Shown: positions 1 to 8,762 of the stretch, piece after piece | How the letters are laid out: each line of letters begins with the position of its first letter | Numbering within the stretch: position 1 is the first letter of the stretch | Source: Henricia sp. BOLD:AAB3569 | Lineage: Eukaryota > Echinodermata > Asteroidea > Spinulosida > Echinasteridae | Assembly (NCBI GenBank): GCA_037783545.1 | Contig: JBBELK010000994.1 | Location: 62,001 to 126,000 of the forward strand | Direction: 5' to 3' | Length of the DNA: 64,000 nt | Position numbers and translations under genes: made by a program | Notes under the pieces: model-generated | What the model was told of the DNA's origin: nothing | The model's input: only the letters and a program-made list of their open reading frames with translations | Database searches by the model: none

Positions 1-14
1 GCAAAAGCATGACT

Positions 15-86
15 GGTCCCATGGTGTAACGGTTAGCACTCGAGACTCTGAATCTTGCAATCCGAGTTCAAATCTCGGTGGAACTT
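15..86 (+). tRNA. tRNA-Gln (CTG)
   Basis: Acceptor faults C4·A68 and G1·T71; G28·T42 wobble; variable loop CAAT. Confidence 0.7.
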
Positions 87-100
87 TGTACGATTCTCAA

Positions 101-104
101 TTTT
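101..104 (+). terminator. Pol III T4 terminator, TACGATTCTCAATTTT spacer class
   Basis: TTTT lies 15 bases after the 3' end of the copy at 15. Spacers beginning TGTACGATTCTC or TGTGCGATTCTC follow mainly CTG copies. Confidence 0.65.
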
Positions 105-191
105 GTGTGAGTGGTTTACTGAAATGTTTTCGGTTAACTTCTAAATTTTATATATTCCAGCTACAACTGCTTGGTGGTCATAGGTATGACT

Positions 192-263
192 GGTCCCGTG
201 GTGTAACGGTTAGCACTCGAGACTCTGAATCTCGCGATCCGAGTTCAAATCTCGGTGGGACCT
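192..263 (+). tRNA. tRNA-Gln (CTG)
   Basis: G7·T65 wobble. Confidence 0.92.
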
Positions 264-277
264 TGTATGGGTCAGTC

Positions 278-281
278 TTTT
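278..281 (+). terminator. Pol III T4 terminator, GGGTCAGTCTTTT spacer class
   Basis: TTTT lies 15 bases after the 3' end of the CTG copy at 192. It is typical of spacers beginning TGTATGGGTCAGTC or TGTATGGGTCAGGC with four Ts. In sister spacers reading CAGTCCTTTG the run is only three Ts. Confidence 0.65.
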
Positions 282-320
282 GTGCAGGTTCTTTACTGCA
301 ATGTCTTTTATTAACTTCTA

Positions 321-333
321 CATTTTATATATT
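321..333 (+). promoter_or_regulatory. TATA-like motif upstream of tRNA (representative)
   Basis: CATTTTATATATT lies 34-46 bases before the tRNA at 367. The same AT-rich motif, or GATTTGATATATT, sits at this distance before nearly every copy. It could help place TFIIIB, but the essential pol III promoter is the internal A and B boxes, so its role is inferred only from its conserved position. Confidence 0.45.
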
Positions 334-366
334 CTAGCTACAAGGGGTTGATGAAATGGTATGACT

Positions 367-438
367 GGTCCCATGGTGTAATGGTTAGCACTCGAGACTT
401 TGAATCTCGCGATCCGAGTTCAAATCTCGGTGGGACCT
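367..438 (+). tRNA. tRNA-Gln (TTG)
   Basis: TTG consensus; anticodon at 400-402. Confidence 0.95.
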
Positions 439-445
439 TGTACTA

Positions 446-449
446 TTTT
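446..449 (+). terminator. Pol III T4 terminator, TACTATTTT spacer class
   Basis: TTTT lies 8 bases after the 3' end of the TTG copy at 367. It is the shortest common trailer in the array and typical of spacers beginning TGTACTATTTTAACC. Confidence 0.7.
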
Positions 450-543
450 AACCTTTGTGTGAGTGGTTTACTGAAATGTTTTCGGTTAACTTTTAGATTT
501 GATATATTCTAGTTACAACTGCTTGGTGTGCAAAAGCATGACT

Positions 544-615
544 GGTCCCTTGGTGTGACGGTTAGCACTCGAGACTCTGAATCTCGCGATCCGAGTTCAA
601 ATCTCGGTGGGACCT
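544..615 (+). tRNA. tRNA-Gln (CTG)
   Basis: T7·T65 mismatch; A14G. Confidence 0.85.
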
Positions 616-718
616 TGTATGGGTCAGGCTTTTGTGCAGGTTCTTTACTGCAATGTCTTTTATTAACTTCTACATTTTATATATTCTAGCTACAAGGGGT
701 TGATGAAAGGGTATCACT

Positions 719-790
719 GGTCCCATGGTGTAATGGTTAGCACTCGAGACTTTGAATCTCGCGATCCGAGTTCAAATCTCGGTGGGACCT
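719..790 (+). tRNA. tRNA-Gln (TTG)
   Basis: TTG consensus. Confidence 0.95.
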
Positions 791-895
791 TGTACTATTT
801 TAACCTTTGTGTGAGTGGTTTACTGAAATGTTTTCGGTTAACTTTTAGATTTGATATATTCTAGTTACAACTGCTTGGTGTGCAAAAGCATGACT

Positions 896-967
896 GGTCC
901 CTTGGTGTAACGGTTAGCACTCGAGACTCTGAATCTCGCGATCCGAGTTCAAATCTCGGTGGGACCT
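896..967 (+). tRNA. tRNA-Gln (CTG)
   Basis: T7·T65 mismatch. Confidence 0.88.
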
Positions 968-1070
968 TGTATGGGTCAGGCCTTTGTGCAGGTTCTTTAC
1001 TGCAATGTCTTTTATTAACTTCTACATTTTATATATTCTAGCTACAAGGGGTTGATGAAAGGGTATGACT

Positions 1071-1142
1071 GGTCCCATGGTGTAATGGTTAGCACTCGAG
1101 ACTTTGAATCTCGCGATCCGAGTCCAAATCTCGGTGGGACAT
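1071..1142 (+). tRNA. tRNA-Gln (TTG)
   Basis: G1·A71 mismatch; T54C in T loop. Confidence 0.8.
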
Positions 1143-1238
1143 TGTACCTTTGTGTGAGCGGTTTACTCCATTTCTTTCGGTTAACTTCTAGATTTGATAT
1201 ATTCCAGTTACAACTGCTTGGTGTGCAAAAGCATGACT

Positions 1239-1310
1239 GGTCCCATGGTGTAACGGTTAGCACTCGAGACTCTGAATCTCGCAATCCGAGTTCAAATCTC
1301 GGTGGGACCT
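1239..1310 (+). tRNA. tRNA-Gln (CTG)
   Basis: CTG consensus, CAAT. Confidence 0.95.
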
Positions 1311-1413
1311 TCTATGGGTCAGTCCTTTGTGCAGGTTCTTTACTGCAATGTGTTTTATTAACTTCTACATTTTATATATTCTAGCTACAAGGGGTTGATA
1401 AAATGGTATGACT

Positions 1414-1485
1414 GGTCCCATGGTGTAATGGTTAGCACTCGAGACTTTGAATCTCGCGATCCGAGTTCAAATCTCGGTGGGACCT
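1414..1485 (+). tRNA. tRNA-Gln (TTG)
   Basis: TTG consensus. Confidence 0.95.
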
Positions 1486-1590
1486 TGTACTATTTTAACC
1501 TTTGTGTGAGTGGTTTACTGAAATGTTTTCGGTTAACTTTTAGATTTGATATATTCTAGTTACAACTGCTTGGTGTGCAAAAGCATGACT

Positions 1591-1662
1591 GGTCCCTTGG
1601 TGTGACGGTTAGCACTCGAGACTCTGAATCTCGCGATCCGAGTTCAAATCTCGGTGGGACCT
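1591..1662 (+). tRNA. tRNA-Gln (CTG)
   Basis: T7·T65; A14G; copy of 544. Confidence 0.85.
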
Positions 1663-1765
1663 TGTATGGGTCAGGCTTTTGTGCAGGTTCTTTACTGCAA
1701 TGTCTTTTATTAACTTCTACATTTTATATATTCTAGCTACAAGGGGTTGATGAAAGGGTATCACT

Positions 1766-1837
1766 GGTCCCATGGTGTAATGGTTAGCACTCGAGACTTT
1801 GAATCTCGCGATCCGAGTTCAAATCTCGGTGGGACCT
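1766..1837 (+). tRNA. tRNA-Gln (TTG)
   Basis: TTG consensus. Confidence 0.95.
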
Positions 1838-1942
1838 TGTACTATTTTAACCTTTGTGTGAGTGGTTTACTGAAATGTTTTCGGTTAACTTTTAGATTTG
1901 ATATATTCTAGTTACAACTGCTTGGTGTGCAAAAGCATGACT

Positions 1943-2014
1943 GGTCCCTTGGTGTAACGGTTAGCACTCGAGACTCTGAATCTCGCGATCCGAGTTCAAA
2001 TCTCGGTGGGACCT
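1943..2014 (+). tRNA. tRNA-Gln (CTG)
   Basis: T7·T65. Confidence 0.88.
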
Positions 2015-2117
2015 TGTATGGGTCAGGCCTTTGTGCAGGTTCTTTACTGCAATGTCTTTTATTAACTTCTACATTTTATATATTCTAGCTACAAGGGGTT
2101 GATGAAAGGGTATGACT

Positions 2118-2189
2118 GGTCCCATGGTGTAATGGTTAGCACTCGAGACTTTGAATCTCGCGATCCGAGTCCAAATCTAGGTGGGACAT
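2118..2189 (+). tRNA. tRNA-Gln (TTG)
   Basis: G1·A71; T54C; G50·A62 in T stem. Confidence 0.7.
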
Positions 2190-2285
2190 TGTACCTTTGT
2201 GTGAGCGGTTTACTCCATTTCTTTCGGTTAACTTCTAGATTTGATATATTCCAGTTACAACTGCTTGGTGTGCAAAAGCATGACT

Positions 2286-2357
2286 GGTCCCATGGTGTAA
2301 CGGTTAGCACTCGAGACTCTGAATCTCGCAATCCGAGTTCAAATCTCGGTGGGACCT
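2286..2357 (+). tRNA. tRNA-Gln (CTG)
   Basis: CTG consensus, CAAT. Confidence 0.95.
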
Positions 2358-2460
2358 TCTATGGGTCAGTCCTTTGTGCAGGTTCTTTACTGCAATGTGT
2401 TTTATTAACTTCTACATTTTATATATTCTAGCTACAAGGGGTTGATAAAATGGTATGACT

Positions 2461-2532
2461 GGTCCCATGGTGTAATGGTTAGCACTCGAGACTTTGAATC
2501 TCGCGATCCGAGTTCAAATCTCGGTGGGACCT
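2461..2532 (+). tRNA. tRNA-Gln (TTG)
   Basis: TTG consensus. Confidence 0.95.
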
Positions 2533-2637
2533 TGTACTATTTTAACCTTTGTGTGAGTGGTATACTGAAATGTTTTCGGTTAACTTCTAGATTTGATATA
2601 TTCTAGTTACAACTGCTTGGTGTGCAAAAGCATGACT

Positions 2638-2709
2638 GGTCCCATGGTGTAACGGTTAGCACTCGAGACTCTAAATCTCGCGATCCGAGTTCAAATCTCG
2701 GTGGGACCT
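2638..2709 (+). tRNA. tRNA with CTA anticodon (amber suppressor type) in Gln body
   Basis: The anticodon loop reads CTCTAAA, giving CTA at 2671-2673, which would read UAG. It differs from the CTG consensus only by G36A; all four stems are fully paired and both internal promoter boxes are intact, so nothing in the gene says it is dead. Glutaminyl-tRNA synthetase reads the anticodon as well as the acceptor, so charging efficiency is open. It could be a natural suppressor, a tolerated silent copy, or poorly charged. Confidence 0.88.
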
Positions 2710-2812
2710 TGTATGGGTCAGTCTTTTGTGCAGGTTCTTTATTGCAATGTCTTTTATTAACTTCTACATTTTATATATTCTAGCTACAAGGGGTTGATGA
2801 AATGGTATGACT

Positions 2813-2884
2813 GGTCCCTTGGTGTAATGGTTAGCACTCGAGACTTTGAATCTCGCGATCCGAGTTCAAATCTCGGTGGGACCT
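2813..2884 (+). tRNA. tRNA-Gln (TTG)
   Basis: T7·T65. Confidence 0.88.
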
Positions 2885-2989
2885 TGTACTATTTTAACCT
2901 TTGTGTGAGTGGTATACTGAAATGTTTTCGGTTAACTTCTAGATTTGATATATTCTAGTTACAACTGCTTGGTGTGCAAAAGCATGACT

Positions 2990-3061
2990 GGTCCCATGGT
3001 GTAACGGTTAGCACTCGAGACTCTAAATCTCGCGATCCGAGTTCAAATCTCGGTGGGACCT
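2990..3061 (+). tRNA. tRNA with CTA anticodon (amber suppressor type)
   Basis: CTA at 3023-3025; stems intact; 352-bp duplicate of 2638. Confidence 0.88.
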
Positions 3062-3164
3062 TGTATGGGTCAGTCTTTTGTGCAGGTTCTTTATTGCAAT
3101 GTCTTTTATTAACTTCTACATTTTATATATTCTAGCTACAAGGGGTTGATGAAATGGTATGACT

Positions 3165-3236
3165 GGTCCCTTGGTGTAATGGTTATCACTCGAGACTTTG
3201 AATCTCGCGATCCGAGTTCAAATCTCGGTGGGACCT
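3165..3236 (+). tRNA. tRNA-Gln (TTG)
   Basis: T7·T65 and T13·T22 mismatches. Confidence 0.78.
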
Positions 3237-3341
3237 TGTACGATTCTCAATTTTGTGTGAGTGGTTTACTGAATTGTTTTCGGTTAACTTCTAAATTTTA
3301 TATATTCCAGCTACAACTGCTTGGTGGTGATAGGTATGACT

Positions 3342-3413
3342 GGTCCCGTGGTGTGACGGTTAGCACTCGAGACTCTGAATCTCGCGATCCGAGTTCAAAT
3401 CTCGGTGGGACCT
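3342..3413 (+). tRNA. tRNA-Gln (CTG)
   Basis: G7·T65; A14G. Confidence 0.9.
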
Positions 3414-3516
3414 TGTATGGGTCAGGCTTTTGTGCAGGTTCTTTACTGCAATGTCTTTTATTAACTTCTACATTTTATATATTCTAGCTACAAGGGGTTG
3501 ATGAAATGGTATGACT

Positions 3517-3588
3517 GGTCCCATGGTGTAATGGTTAGCACTCGAGACTTTGAATCTCGCGATCCGAGTTCAAATCTCGGTGGGACCT
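3517..3588 (+). tRNA. tRNA-Gln (TTG)
   Basis: TTG consensus. Confidence 0.95.
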
Positions 3589-3617
3589 TGTACCTTTGTG
3601 TGAGCGGTTTACTCCAA

Positions 3618-3623
3618 TTTTTT
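3618..3623 (+). terminator. Distal T6 terminator, TACCTTTGTG spacer class
   Basis: The spacer after the TTG copy at 3517 begins TGTACCTTTGTG, which has only three Ts; the first strong run is T6, 30 bases downstream. Primary transcripts of this class should have trailers about 20 bases longer than those of the TACTATTTT class. Confidence 0.6.
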
Positions 3624-3684
3624 CGGTTAACTTCTAGATTTGATATATTCCAGTTACAACTGCTTGGTGTGCAAAAGCATGACT

Positions 3685-3756
3685 GGTCCCATGGTGTAAC
3701 GGTTAGCACTCGAGACTCTGAATCTTGCAATCCGAGTTCAAATCTCGGTGGAACCT
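3685..3756 (+). tRNA. tRNA-Gln (CTG)
   Basis: CAAT; C4·A68 mismatch; G28·T42. Confidence 0.8.
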
Positions 3757-3861
3757 TGTACGATTCTCAATTTTGTGTGAGTGGTTTACTGAAATGTTTT
3801 CGGTTAACTTCTAAATTTTATATATTCCAGCTACAACTGCTTGGTGGTCATAGGTATGACT

Positions 3862-3933
3862 GGTCCCGTGGTGTAACGGTTAGCACTCGAGACTCTGAAT
3901 CTCGCGATCCGAGTTCAAATCTCGGTGGGACCT
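3862..3933 (+). tRNA. tRNA-Gln (CTG)
   Basis: G7·T65. Confidence 0.92.
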
Positions 3934-4036
3934 TGTATGGGTCAGGCTTTTGTGCAGGTTCTTTACTGCAATGTCTTTTATTAACTTCTACATTTTATAT
4001 ATTCTAGCTACAAGGGGTTGATGAAAGGGTATCACT

Positions 4037-4108
4037 GGTCCCATGGTGTAATGGTTAGCACTCGAGACTTTGAATCTCGCGATCCGAGTTCAAATCTCGG
4101 TGGGACCT
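4037..4108 (+). tRNA. tRNA-Gln (TTG)
   Basis: TTG consensus. Confidence 0.95.
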
Positions 4109-4213
4109 TGTACTATTTTAACCTTTGTGTGAGTGGTATACTGAAATGTTTTCGGTTAACTTCTAGATTTGATATATTCTAGTTACAACTGCTTGGTGTG
4201 CAAAAGCATGACT

Positions 4214-4285
4214 GGTCCCATGGTGTAACGGTTAGCACTCGAGACTCTAAATCTCGCGATCCGAGTTCAAATCTCGGTGGGACCT
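4214..4285 (+). tRNA. tRNA with CTA anticodon (amber suppressor type)
   Basis: CTA at 4247-4249; stems intact. Confidence 0.88.
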
Positions 4286-4388
4286 TGTATGGGTCAGTCT
4301 TTTGTGCAGGTTCTTTATTGCAATGTCTTTTATTAACTTATACATTTTATATATTCTAGCTACAAGGTGTTGATGAAATGGTATGACT

Positions 4389-4460
4389 GGTCCCTTGGTG
4401 TAATGGTTATCACTCGAGACTTTGAATCTCGCGATCCGAGTTCAAATCTCGGTGGGACCT
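4389..4460 (+). tRNA. tRNA-Gln (TTG)
   Basis: T7·T65; T13·T22. Confidence 0.78.
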
Positions 4461-4565
4461 TGTACGATTCTCAATTTTGTGTGAGTGGTTTACTGAATTG
4501 TTTTCGGTTAACTTCTAAATTTTATATATTCCAGCTACAACTGCTTTGTGGTCATAGGTATGACT

Positions 4566-4637
4566 GGTCCCGTGGTGTGACGGTTAGCACTCGAGACTCT
4601 GAATCTCGCGATCCGAGTTCAAATCTCGGTGGGAGCT
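4566..4637 (+). tRNA. tRNA-Gln (CTG)
   Basis: G2·G70 mismatch; G7·T65; A14G. Confidence 0.78.
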
Positions 4638-4740
4638 TGTATGGGTCAGTCCTTTGTGCATGTTCTTTACTGCAATGTCTTTTATTAACTTCTACATTTT
4701 ATATATTCTAGCTACAAGGGGTTGATGAATTGGTATGACT

Positions 4741-4812
4741 GGTCCCATGGTGTAATGGTTAGCACTCGAGACTTTGAATATCGCGATCCGAGTTCAAATC
4801 TCGGTGGGACCT
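4741..4812 (+). tRNA. tRNA-Gln (TTG)
   Basis: G30·A40 mismatch in anticodon stem. Confidence 0.8.
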
Positions 4813-4917
4813 TATGCTATTTTAACCTTTGTGTGAGTGTTTTACTGAAATGTTTTCGGTTAACTTTTAGATTTGATATATTCTAGTTACAACTGCTTGG
4901 TGTGCAAAACCATGACT

Positions 4918-4989
4918 GGTCCCATGGTGTAACGGTTAGCACCCGAGACTCTGAATCTCGCGATCCGAGTTCAAATCTCGGTGGGACCT
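4918..4989 (+). tRNA. tRNA-Gln (CTG)
   Basis: T26C. Confidence 0.9.
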
Positions 4990-5092
4990 TGTATGGGTCA
5001 GGCTTTTGTGCAGGTTCTTTACTGCAATGTCTTTTATTAACTTCTACATTTTATATATTCTAGCTACAAGGGGTTGATGAAATGGTATGACT

Positions 5093-5164
5093 GGTCCCAT
5101 GGTGTAATGGTTAGCACTCGAGACTTTGAATCTCGCGATCCGAGTTCAAATCTCGGTGGGACCT
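5093..5164 (+). tRNA. tRNA-Gln (TTG)
   Basis: TTG consensus. Confidence 0.95.
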
Positions 5165-5260
5165 TGTACCTTTGTGTGAGCGGTTTACTCCAATTTTTTC
5201 GGTTAACTTCTAGATTTGATATATTCCAGTTACAACTGCTTGGTGTGCAAAAGCATGACT

Positions 5261-5332
5261 GGTCCCATGGTGTAACGGTTAGCACTCGAGACTCTGAATC
5301 TCGCAATCCGAGTTCAAATCTCGGTGGGACCT
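5261..5332 (+). tRNA. tRNA-Gln (CTG)
   Basis: CTG consensus, CAAT. Confidence 0.95.
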
Positions 5333-5435
5333 TCTATGGGTCAGTCCTTTGTGCAGGTTCTTTACTGCAATGTGTTTTATTAACTTCTACATTTTATATA
5401 TTCTAGCTACAAGGGGTTGATAAAATGGTATGACT

Positions 5436-5507
5436 GGTCCCATGGTGTAATGGTTAGCACTCGAGACTTTGAATCTCGCGATCCGAGTTCAAATCTCGGT
5501 GGGACCT
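5436..5507 (+). tRNA. tRNA-Gln (TTG)
   Basis: TTG consensus. Confidence 0.95.
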
Positions 5508-5612
5508 TGTACTATTTTAACCTTTGTGTGAGTGGTATACTGAAATGTTTTCGGTTAACTTCTAGATTTGATATATTCTAGTTACAACTGCTTGGTGTGC
5601 AAAAGCATGACT

Positions 5613-5684
5613 GGTCCCATGGTGTAACGGTTAGCACTCGAGACTCTAAATCTCGCGATCCGAGTTCAAATCTCGGTGGGACCT
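5613..5684 (+). tRNA. tRNA with CTA anticodon (amber suppressor type)
   Basis: CTA at 5646-5648; stems intact; 2623-bp duplicate of 2990. Confidence 0.88.
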
Positions 5685-5787
5685 TGTATGGGTCAGTCTT
5701 TTGTGCAGGTTCTTTATTGCAATGTCTTTTATTAACTTCTACATTTTATATATTCTAGCTACAAGGGGTTGATGAAATGGTATGACT

Positions 5788-5859
5788 GGTCCCTTGGTGT
5801 AATGGTTATCACTCGAGACTTTGAATCTCGCGATCCGAGTTCAAATCTCGGTGGGACCT
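5788..5859 (+). tRNA. tRNA-Gln (TTG)
   Basis: T7·T65; T13·T22. Confidence 0.78.
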
Positions 5860-5964
5860 TGTACGATTCTCAATTTTGTGTGAGTGGTTTACTGAATTGT
5901 TTTCGGTTAACTTCTAAATTTTATATATTCCAGCTACAACTGCTTGGTGGTCATAGGTATGACT

Positions 5965-6036
5965 GGTCCCGTGGTGTGACGGTTAGCACTCGAGACTCTG
6001 AATCTCGCGATCCGAGTTCAAATCTCGGTGGGACCT
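5965..6036 (+). tRNA. tRNA-Gln (CTG)
   Basis: G7·T65; A14G. Confidence 0.9.
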
Positions 6037-6139
6037 TGTATGGGTCAGGCTTTTGTGCAGGTTCTTTACTGCAATGTCTTTTATTAACTTCTACATTTTA
6101 TATATTCTAGCTACAAGGGGTTGATGAAATGGTATGACT

Positions 6140-6211
6140 GGTCCCATGGTGTAATGGTTAGCACTCGAGACTTTGAATCTCGCGATCCGAGTTCAAATCT
6201 CGGTGGGACCT
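6140..6211 (+). tRNA. tRNA-Gln (TTG)
   Basis: TTG consensus. Confidence 0.95.
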
Positions 6212-6307
6212 TGTACCTTTGTGTGAGCGGTTTACTCCAATTTTTTCGGTTAACTTCTAGATTTGATATATTCCAGTTACAACTGCTTGGTGTGCAAAAG
6301 CATGACT

Positions 6308-6379
6308 GGTCCCATGGTGTAACGGTTAGCACTCGAGACTCTGAATCTTGCAATCCGAGTTCAAATCTCGGTGGAACCT
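6308..6379 (+). tRNA. tRNA-Gln (CTG)
   Basis: CAAT; C4·A68; G28·T42. Confidence 0.8.
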
Positions 6380-6484
6380 TGTACGATTCTCAATTTTGTG
6401 TGAGTGGTTTACTGAAATGTTTTCGGTTAACTTCTAAATTTTATATATTCCAGCTACAACTGCTTGGTGGTCATAGGTATGACT

Positions 6485-6556
6485 GGTCCCGTGGTGTAAC
6501 GGTTAGCACTCGAGACTCTGAATCTCGCGATCCGAGTTCAAATCTCGGTGGGACCT
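6485..6556 (+). tRNA. tRNA-Gln (CTG)
   Basis: G7·T65. Confidence 0.92.
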
Positions 6557-6659
6557 TGTATGGGTCAGGCTTTTGTGCAGGTTCTTTACTGCAATGTCTT
6601 TTATTAACTTCTACATTTTATATATTCTAGCTACAAGGGGTTGATGAAAGGGTATCACT

Positions 6660-6731
6660 GGTCCCATGGTGTAATGGTTAGCACTCGAGACTTTGAATCT
6701 CGCGATCCGAGTTCAAATCTCGGTGGGACCT
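6660..6731 (+). tRNA. tRNA-Gln (TTG)
   Basis: TTG consensus. Confidence 0.95.
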
Positions 6732-6836
6732 TGTACTATTTTAACCTTTGTGTGAGTGGTATACTGAAATGTTTTCGGTTAACTTCTAGATTTGATATAT
6801 TCTAGTTACAACTGCTTGGTGTGCAAAAGCATGACT

Positions 6837-6908
6837 GGTCCCATGGTGTAACGGTTAGCACTCGAGACTCTAAATCTCGCGATCCGAGTTCAAATCTCGG
6901 TGGGACCT
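6837..6908 (+). tRNA. tRNA with CTA anticodon (amber suppressor type)
   Basis: CTA at 6870-6872; stems intact; 2623-bp duplicate of 4214. Confidence 0.88.
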
Positions 6909-7011
6909 TGTATGGGTCAGTCTTTTGTGCAGGTTCTTTATTGCAATGTCTTTTATTAACTTATACATTTTATATATTCTAGCTACAAGGGGTTGATGAA
7001 ATGGTATGACT

Positions 7012-7083
7012 GGTCCCTTGGTGTAATGGTTATCACTCGAGACTTTGAATCTCGCGATCCGAGTTCAAATCTCGGTGGGACCT
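7012..7083 (+). tRNA. tRNA-Gln (TTG)
   Basis: T7·T65; T13·T22. Confidence 0.78.
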
Positions 7084-7188
7084 TGTACGATTCTCAATTT
7101 TGTGTGAGTGGTTTACTGAATTGTTTTCGGTTAACTTCTAAATTTTATATATTCCAGCTACAACTGCTTTGTGGTCATAGGTATGACT

Positions 7189-7260
7189 GGTCCCGTGGTG
7201 TGACGGTTAGCACTCGAGACTCTGAATCTCGCGATCCGAGTTCAAATCTCGGTGGGAGCT
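7189..7260 (+). tRNA. tRNA-Gln (CTG)
   Basis: G2·G70; G7·T65; A14G. Confidence 0.78.
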
Positions 7261-7363
7261 TGTATGGGTCAGTCCTTTGTGCATGTTCTTTACTGCAATG
7301 TCTTTTATTAACTTCTACATTTTATATATTCTAGCTACAAGGGGTTGATGAATTGGTATGACT

Positions 7364-7435
7364 GGTCCCATGGTGTAATGGTTAGCACTCGAGACTTTGA
7401 ATATCGCGATCCGAGTTCAAATCTCGGTGGGACCT
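7364..7435 (+). tRNA. tRNA-Gln (TTG)
   Basis: G30·A40. Confidence 0.8.
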
Positions 7436-7540
7436 TATGCTATTTTAACCTTTGTGTGAGTGGTTTACTGAAATGTTTTCGGTTAACTTTTAGATTTGAT
7501 ATATTCTAGTTACAACTGCTTGGTGTGCAAAACCATGACT

Positions 7541-7612
7541 GGTCCCATGGTGTAACGGTTAGCACCCGAGACTCTGAATCTCGCGATCCGAGTTCAAATC
7601 TCGGTGGGACCT
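7541..7612 (+). tRNA. tRNA-Gln (CTG)
   Basis: T26C. Confidence 0.9.
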
Positions 7613-7715
7613 TGTATGGGTCAGGCTTTTGTGCAGGTTCTTTACTGCAATGTCTTTTATTAACTTCTACATTTTATATATTCTAGCTACAAGGGGTTGA
7701 TGAAATGGTATGACT

Positions 7716-7787
7716 GGTCCCATGGTGTAATGGTTAGCACTCGAGACTTTGAATCTCGCGATCCGAGTTCAAATCTCGGTGGGACCT
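7716..7787 (+). tRNA. tRNA-Gln (TTG)
   Basis: TTG consensus. Confidence 0.95.
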
Positions 7788-7883
7788 TGTACCTTTGTGT
7801 GAGCGGTTTACTCCAATTTTTTCGGTTAACTTCTAGATTTGATATATTCCAGTTACAACTGCTTGGTGTGCAAAAGCATGACT

Positions 7884-7955
7884 GGTCCAATGGTGTAACG
7901 GTTAGCACTCGAGACTTTGAATCTCGCAATCCGAGTTCAAATCTCGGTGGGACCT
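7884..7955 (+). tRNA. tRNA-Gln (TTG) in a CTG-type body
   Basis: The flanks, AACGG D loop and CAAT variable loop are all CTG-type, but the anticodon is TTG. Its 2623-bp partner at 5261 is CTG. C6A puts an A·G66 mismatch in the acceptor. Confidence 0.78.
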
Positions 7956-8058
7956 TGTATGGGTCAGTCCTTTGTGCAGGTTCTTTACTGCAATGTCTTT
8001 TATTAACTTCTACATTTTATATATTCTAGCTACAAAGGGTTGATGAAATGGTATGACT

Positions 8059-8130
8059 GGTCCCATGGTGTAATGGTTAGCACTCGAGACTTTGAATCTC
8101 GCGATCCGAGTTCAAATCTCGGTGGGACTT
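8059..8130 (+). tRNA. tRNA-Gln (TTG)
   Basis: G1·T71 wobble. Confidence 0.88.
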
Positions 8131-8235
8131 TGTACTATTTTAACTTTTGTGTGAGTGGTATACTGAAATGTTTTCGGTTAACTTCTAGATTTGATATATT
8201 CTAGTTACAACTGCTTGGTGTGCCAAACCATGACT

Positions 8236-8307
8236 GGTCCCATGGTGTAACGGTTAGCACTCGAGACTCTGAATCTCGCGATCCGAGTTTAAATCTCGGT
8301 GGGACCT
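8236..8307 (+). tRNA. tRNA-Gln (CTG)
   Basis: T-loop C55T, in the B box. Confidence 0.82.
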
Positions 8308-8410
8308 TGTATGGGTCAGTCTTTTGTGCAGGTTCTTTACTGCAATGTCTTTTATTAACTTCTACATTTTATATATTCTAGCTACAAGGGGTTGATGAAA
8401 TGGTATGACT

Positions 8411-8482
8411 GGTCCCATGGTGTAATGGTTAACACTCGAGACTTTGAATCTCGCGATCCGAGTTCAAATCTCGGTGGGACCT
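8411..8482 (+). tRNA. tRNA-Gln (TTG)
   Basis: G22A makes a T13-A22 pair. Confidence 0.92.
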
Positions 8483-8587
8483 TGTACTATTTTAACCTTT
8501 GTGTGAGTGGTATACTGAAATGTTTTCGGTTAACTTCTAGATTTGATATATTCTAGTTACAACTGCTTGGTCTGCAAAAGCATGACT

Positions 8588-8659
8588 GGTCCCATGGTGT
8601 AACGGTTAGCACTCGAGACTCTGAATCTCGCGATCCGAGTTCAAATCTCGGTGGGACCT
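8588..8659 (+). tRNA. tRNA-Gln (CTG)
   Basis: CTG consensus. Confidence 0.95.
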
Positions 8660-8762
8660 TGTATGGGTCAGTCTTGTGTGCAGGTTCTTTATTGCAATGT
8701 CTTTTATTAACTTCTACATTTTATATATTCTAGCTACAAGGGGTTGATGAAATGGTATGACT

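Larger units (their letters stand above)
367..2460 (+). repeat. 1047-bp higher-order duplication (6 tRNAs x 2)
   Basis: tRNA starts 367, 544, 719, 896, 1071, 1239 recur at exactly +1047 with the same private variants: T7 acceptor at 544/1591, and the T-loop C and A71 at 1071/2118. Confidence 0.9.
2461..3164 (+). repeat. 352-bp dimer duplication with CTA copies
   Basis: The TTG+CTA pair at 2461/2638 recurs at 2813/2990. This doubles the CTA anticodon copy. Confidence 0.85.
3165..7955 (+). repeat. 2623-bp higher-order duplication (about 15 tRNAs)
   Basis: Starts 3165-5261 recur at +2623 (5788-7884), sharing the TTATCAC D-arm variant, GGGAGC acceptor (4566/7189), TATCG stem (4741/7364) and CTA copies (4214/6837). 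The last pair, 5261/7884, differs in anticodon. Confidence 0.9.

Noticed and set aside
1042..1284. Minus-strand 80-codon frames recurring across the window
   Set aside because: Antisense of tRNA plus spacer; same repeat origin, no independent signal.
2638..6908. Nuclear genetic-code reassignment of UAG to Gln
   Set aside because: Only seven of 365 copies are CTA and none is TTA; without coding sequence in the window there is no support for a changed code.
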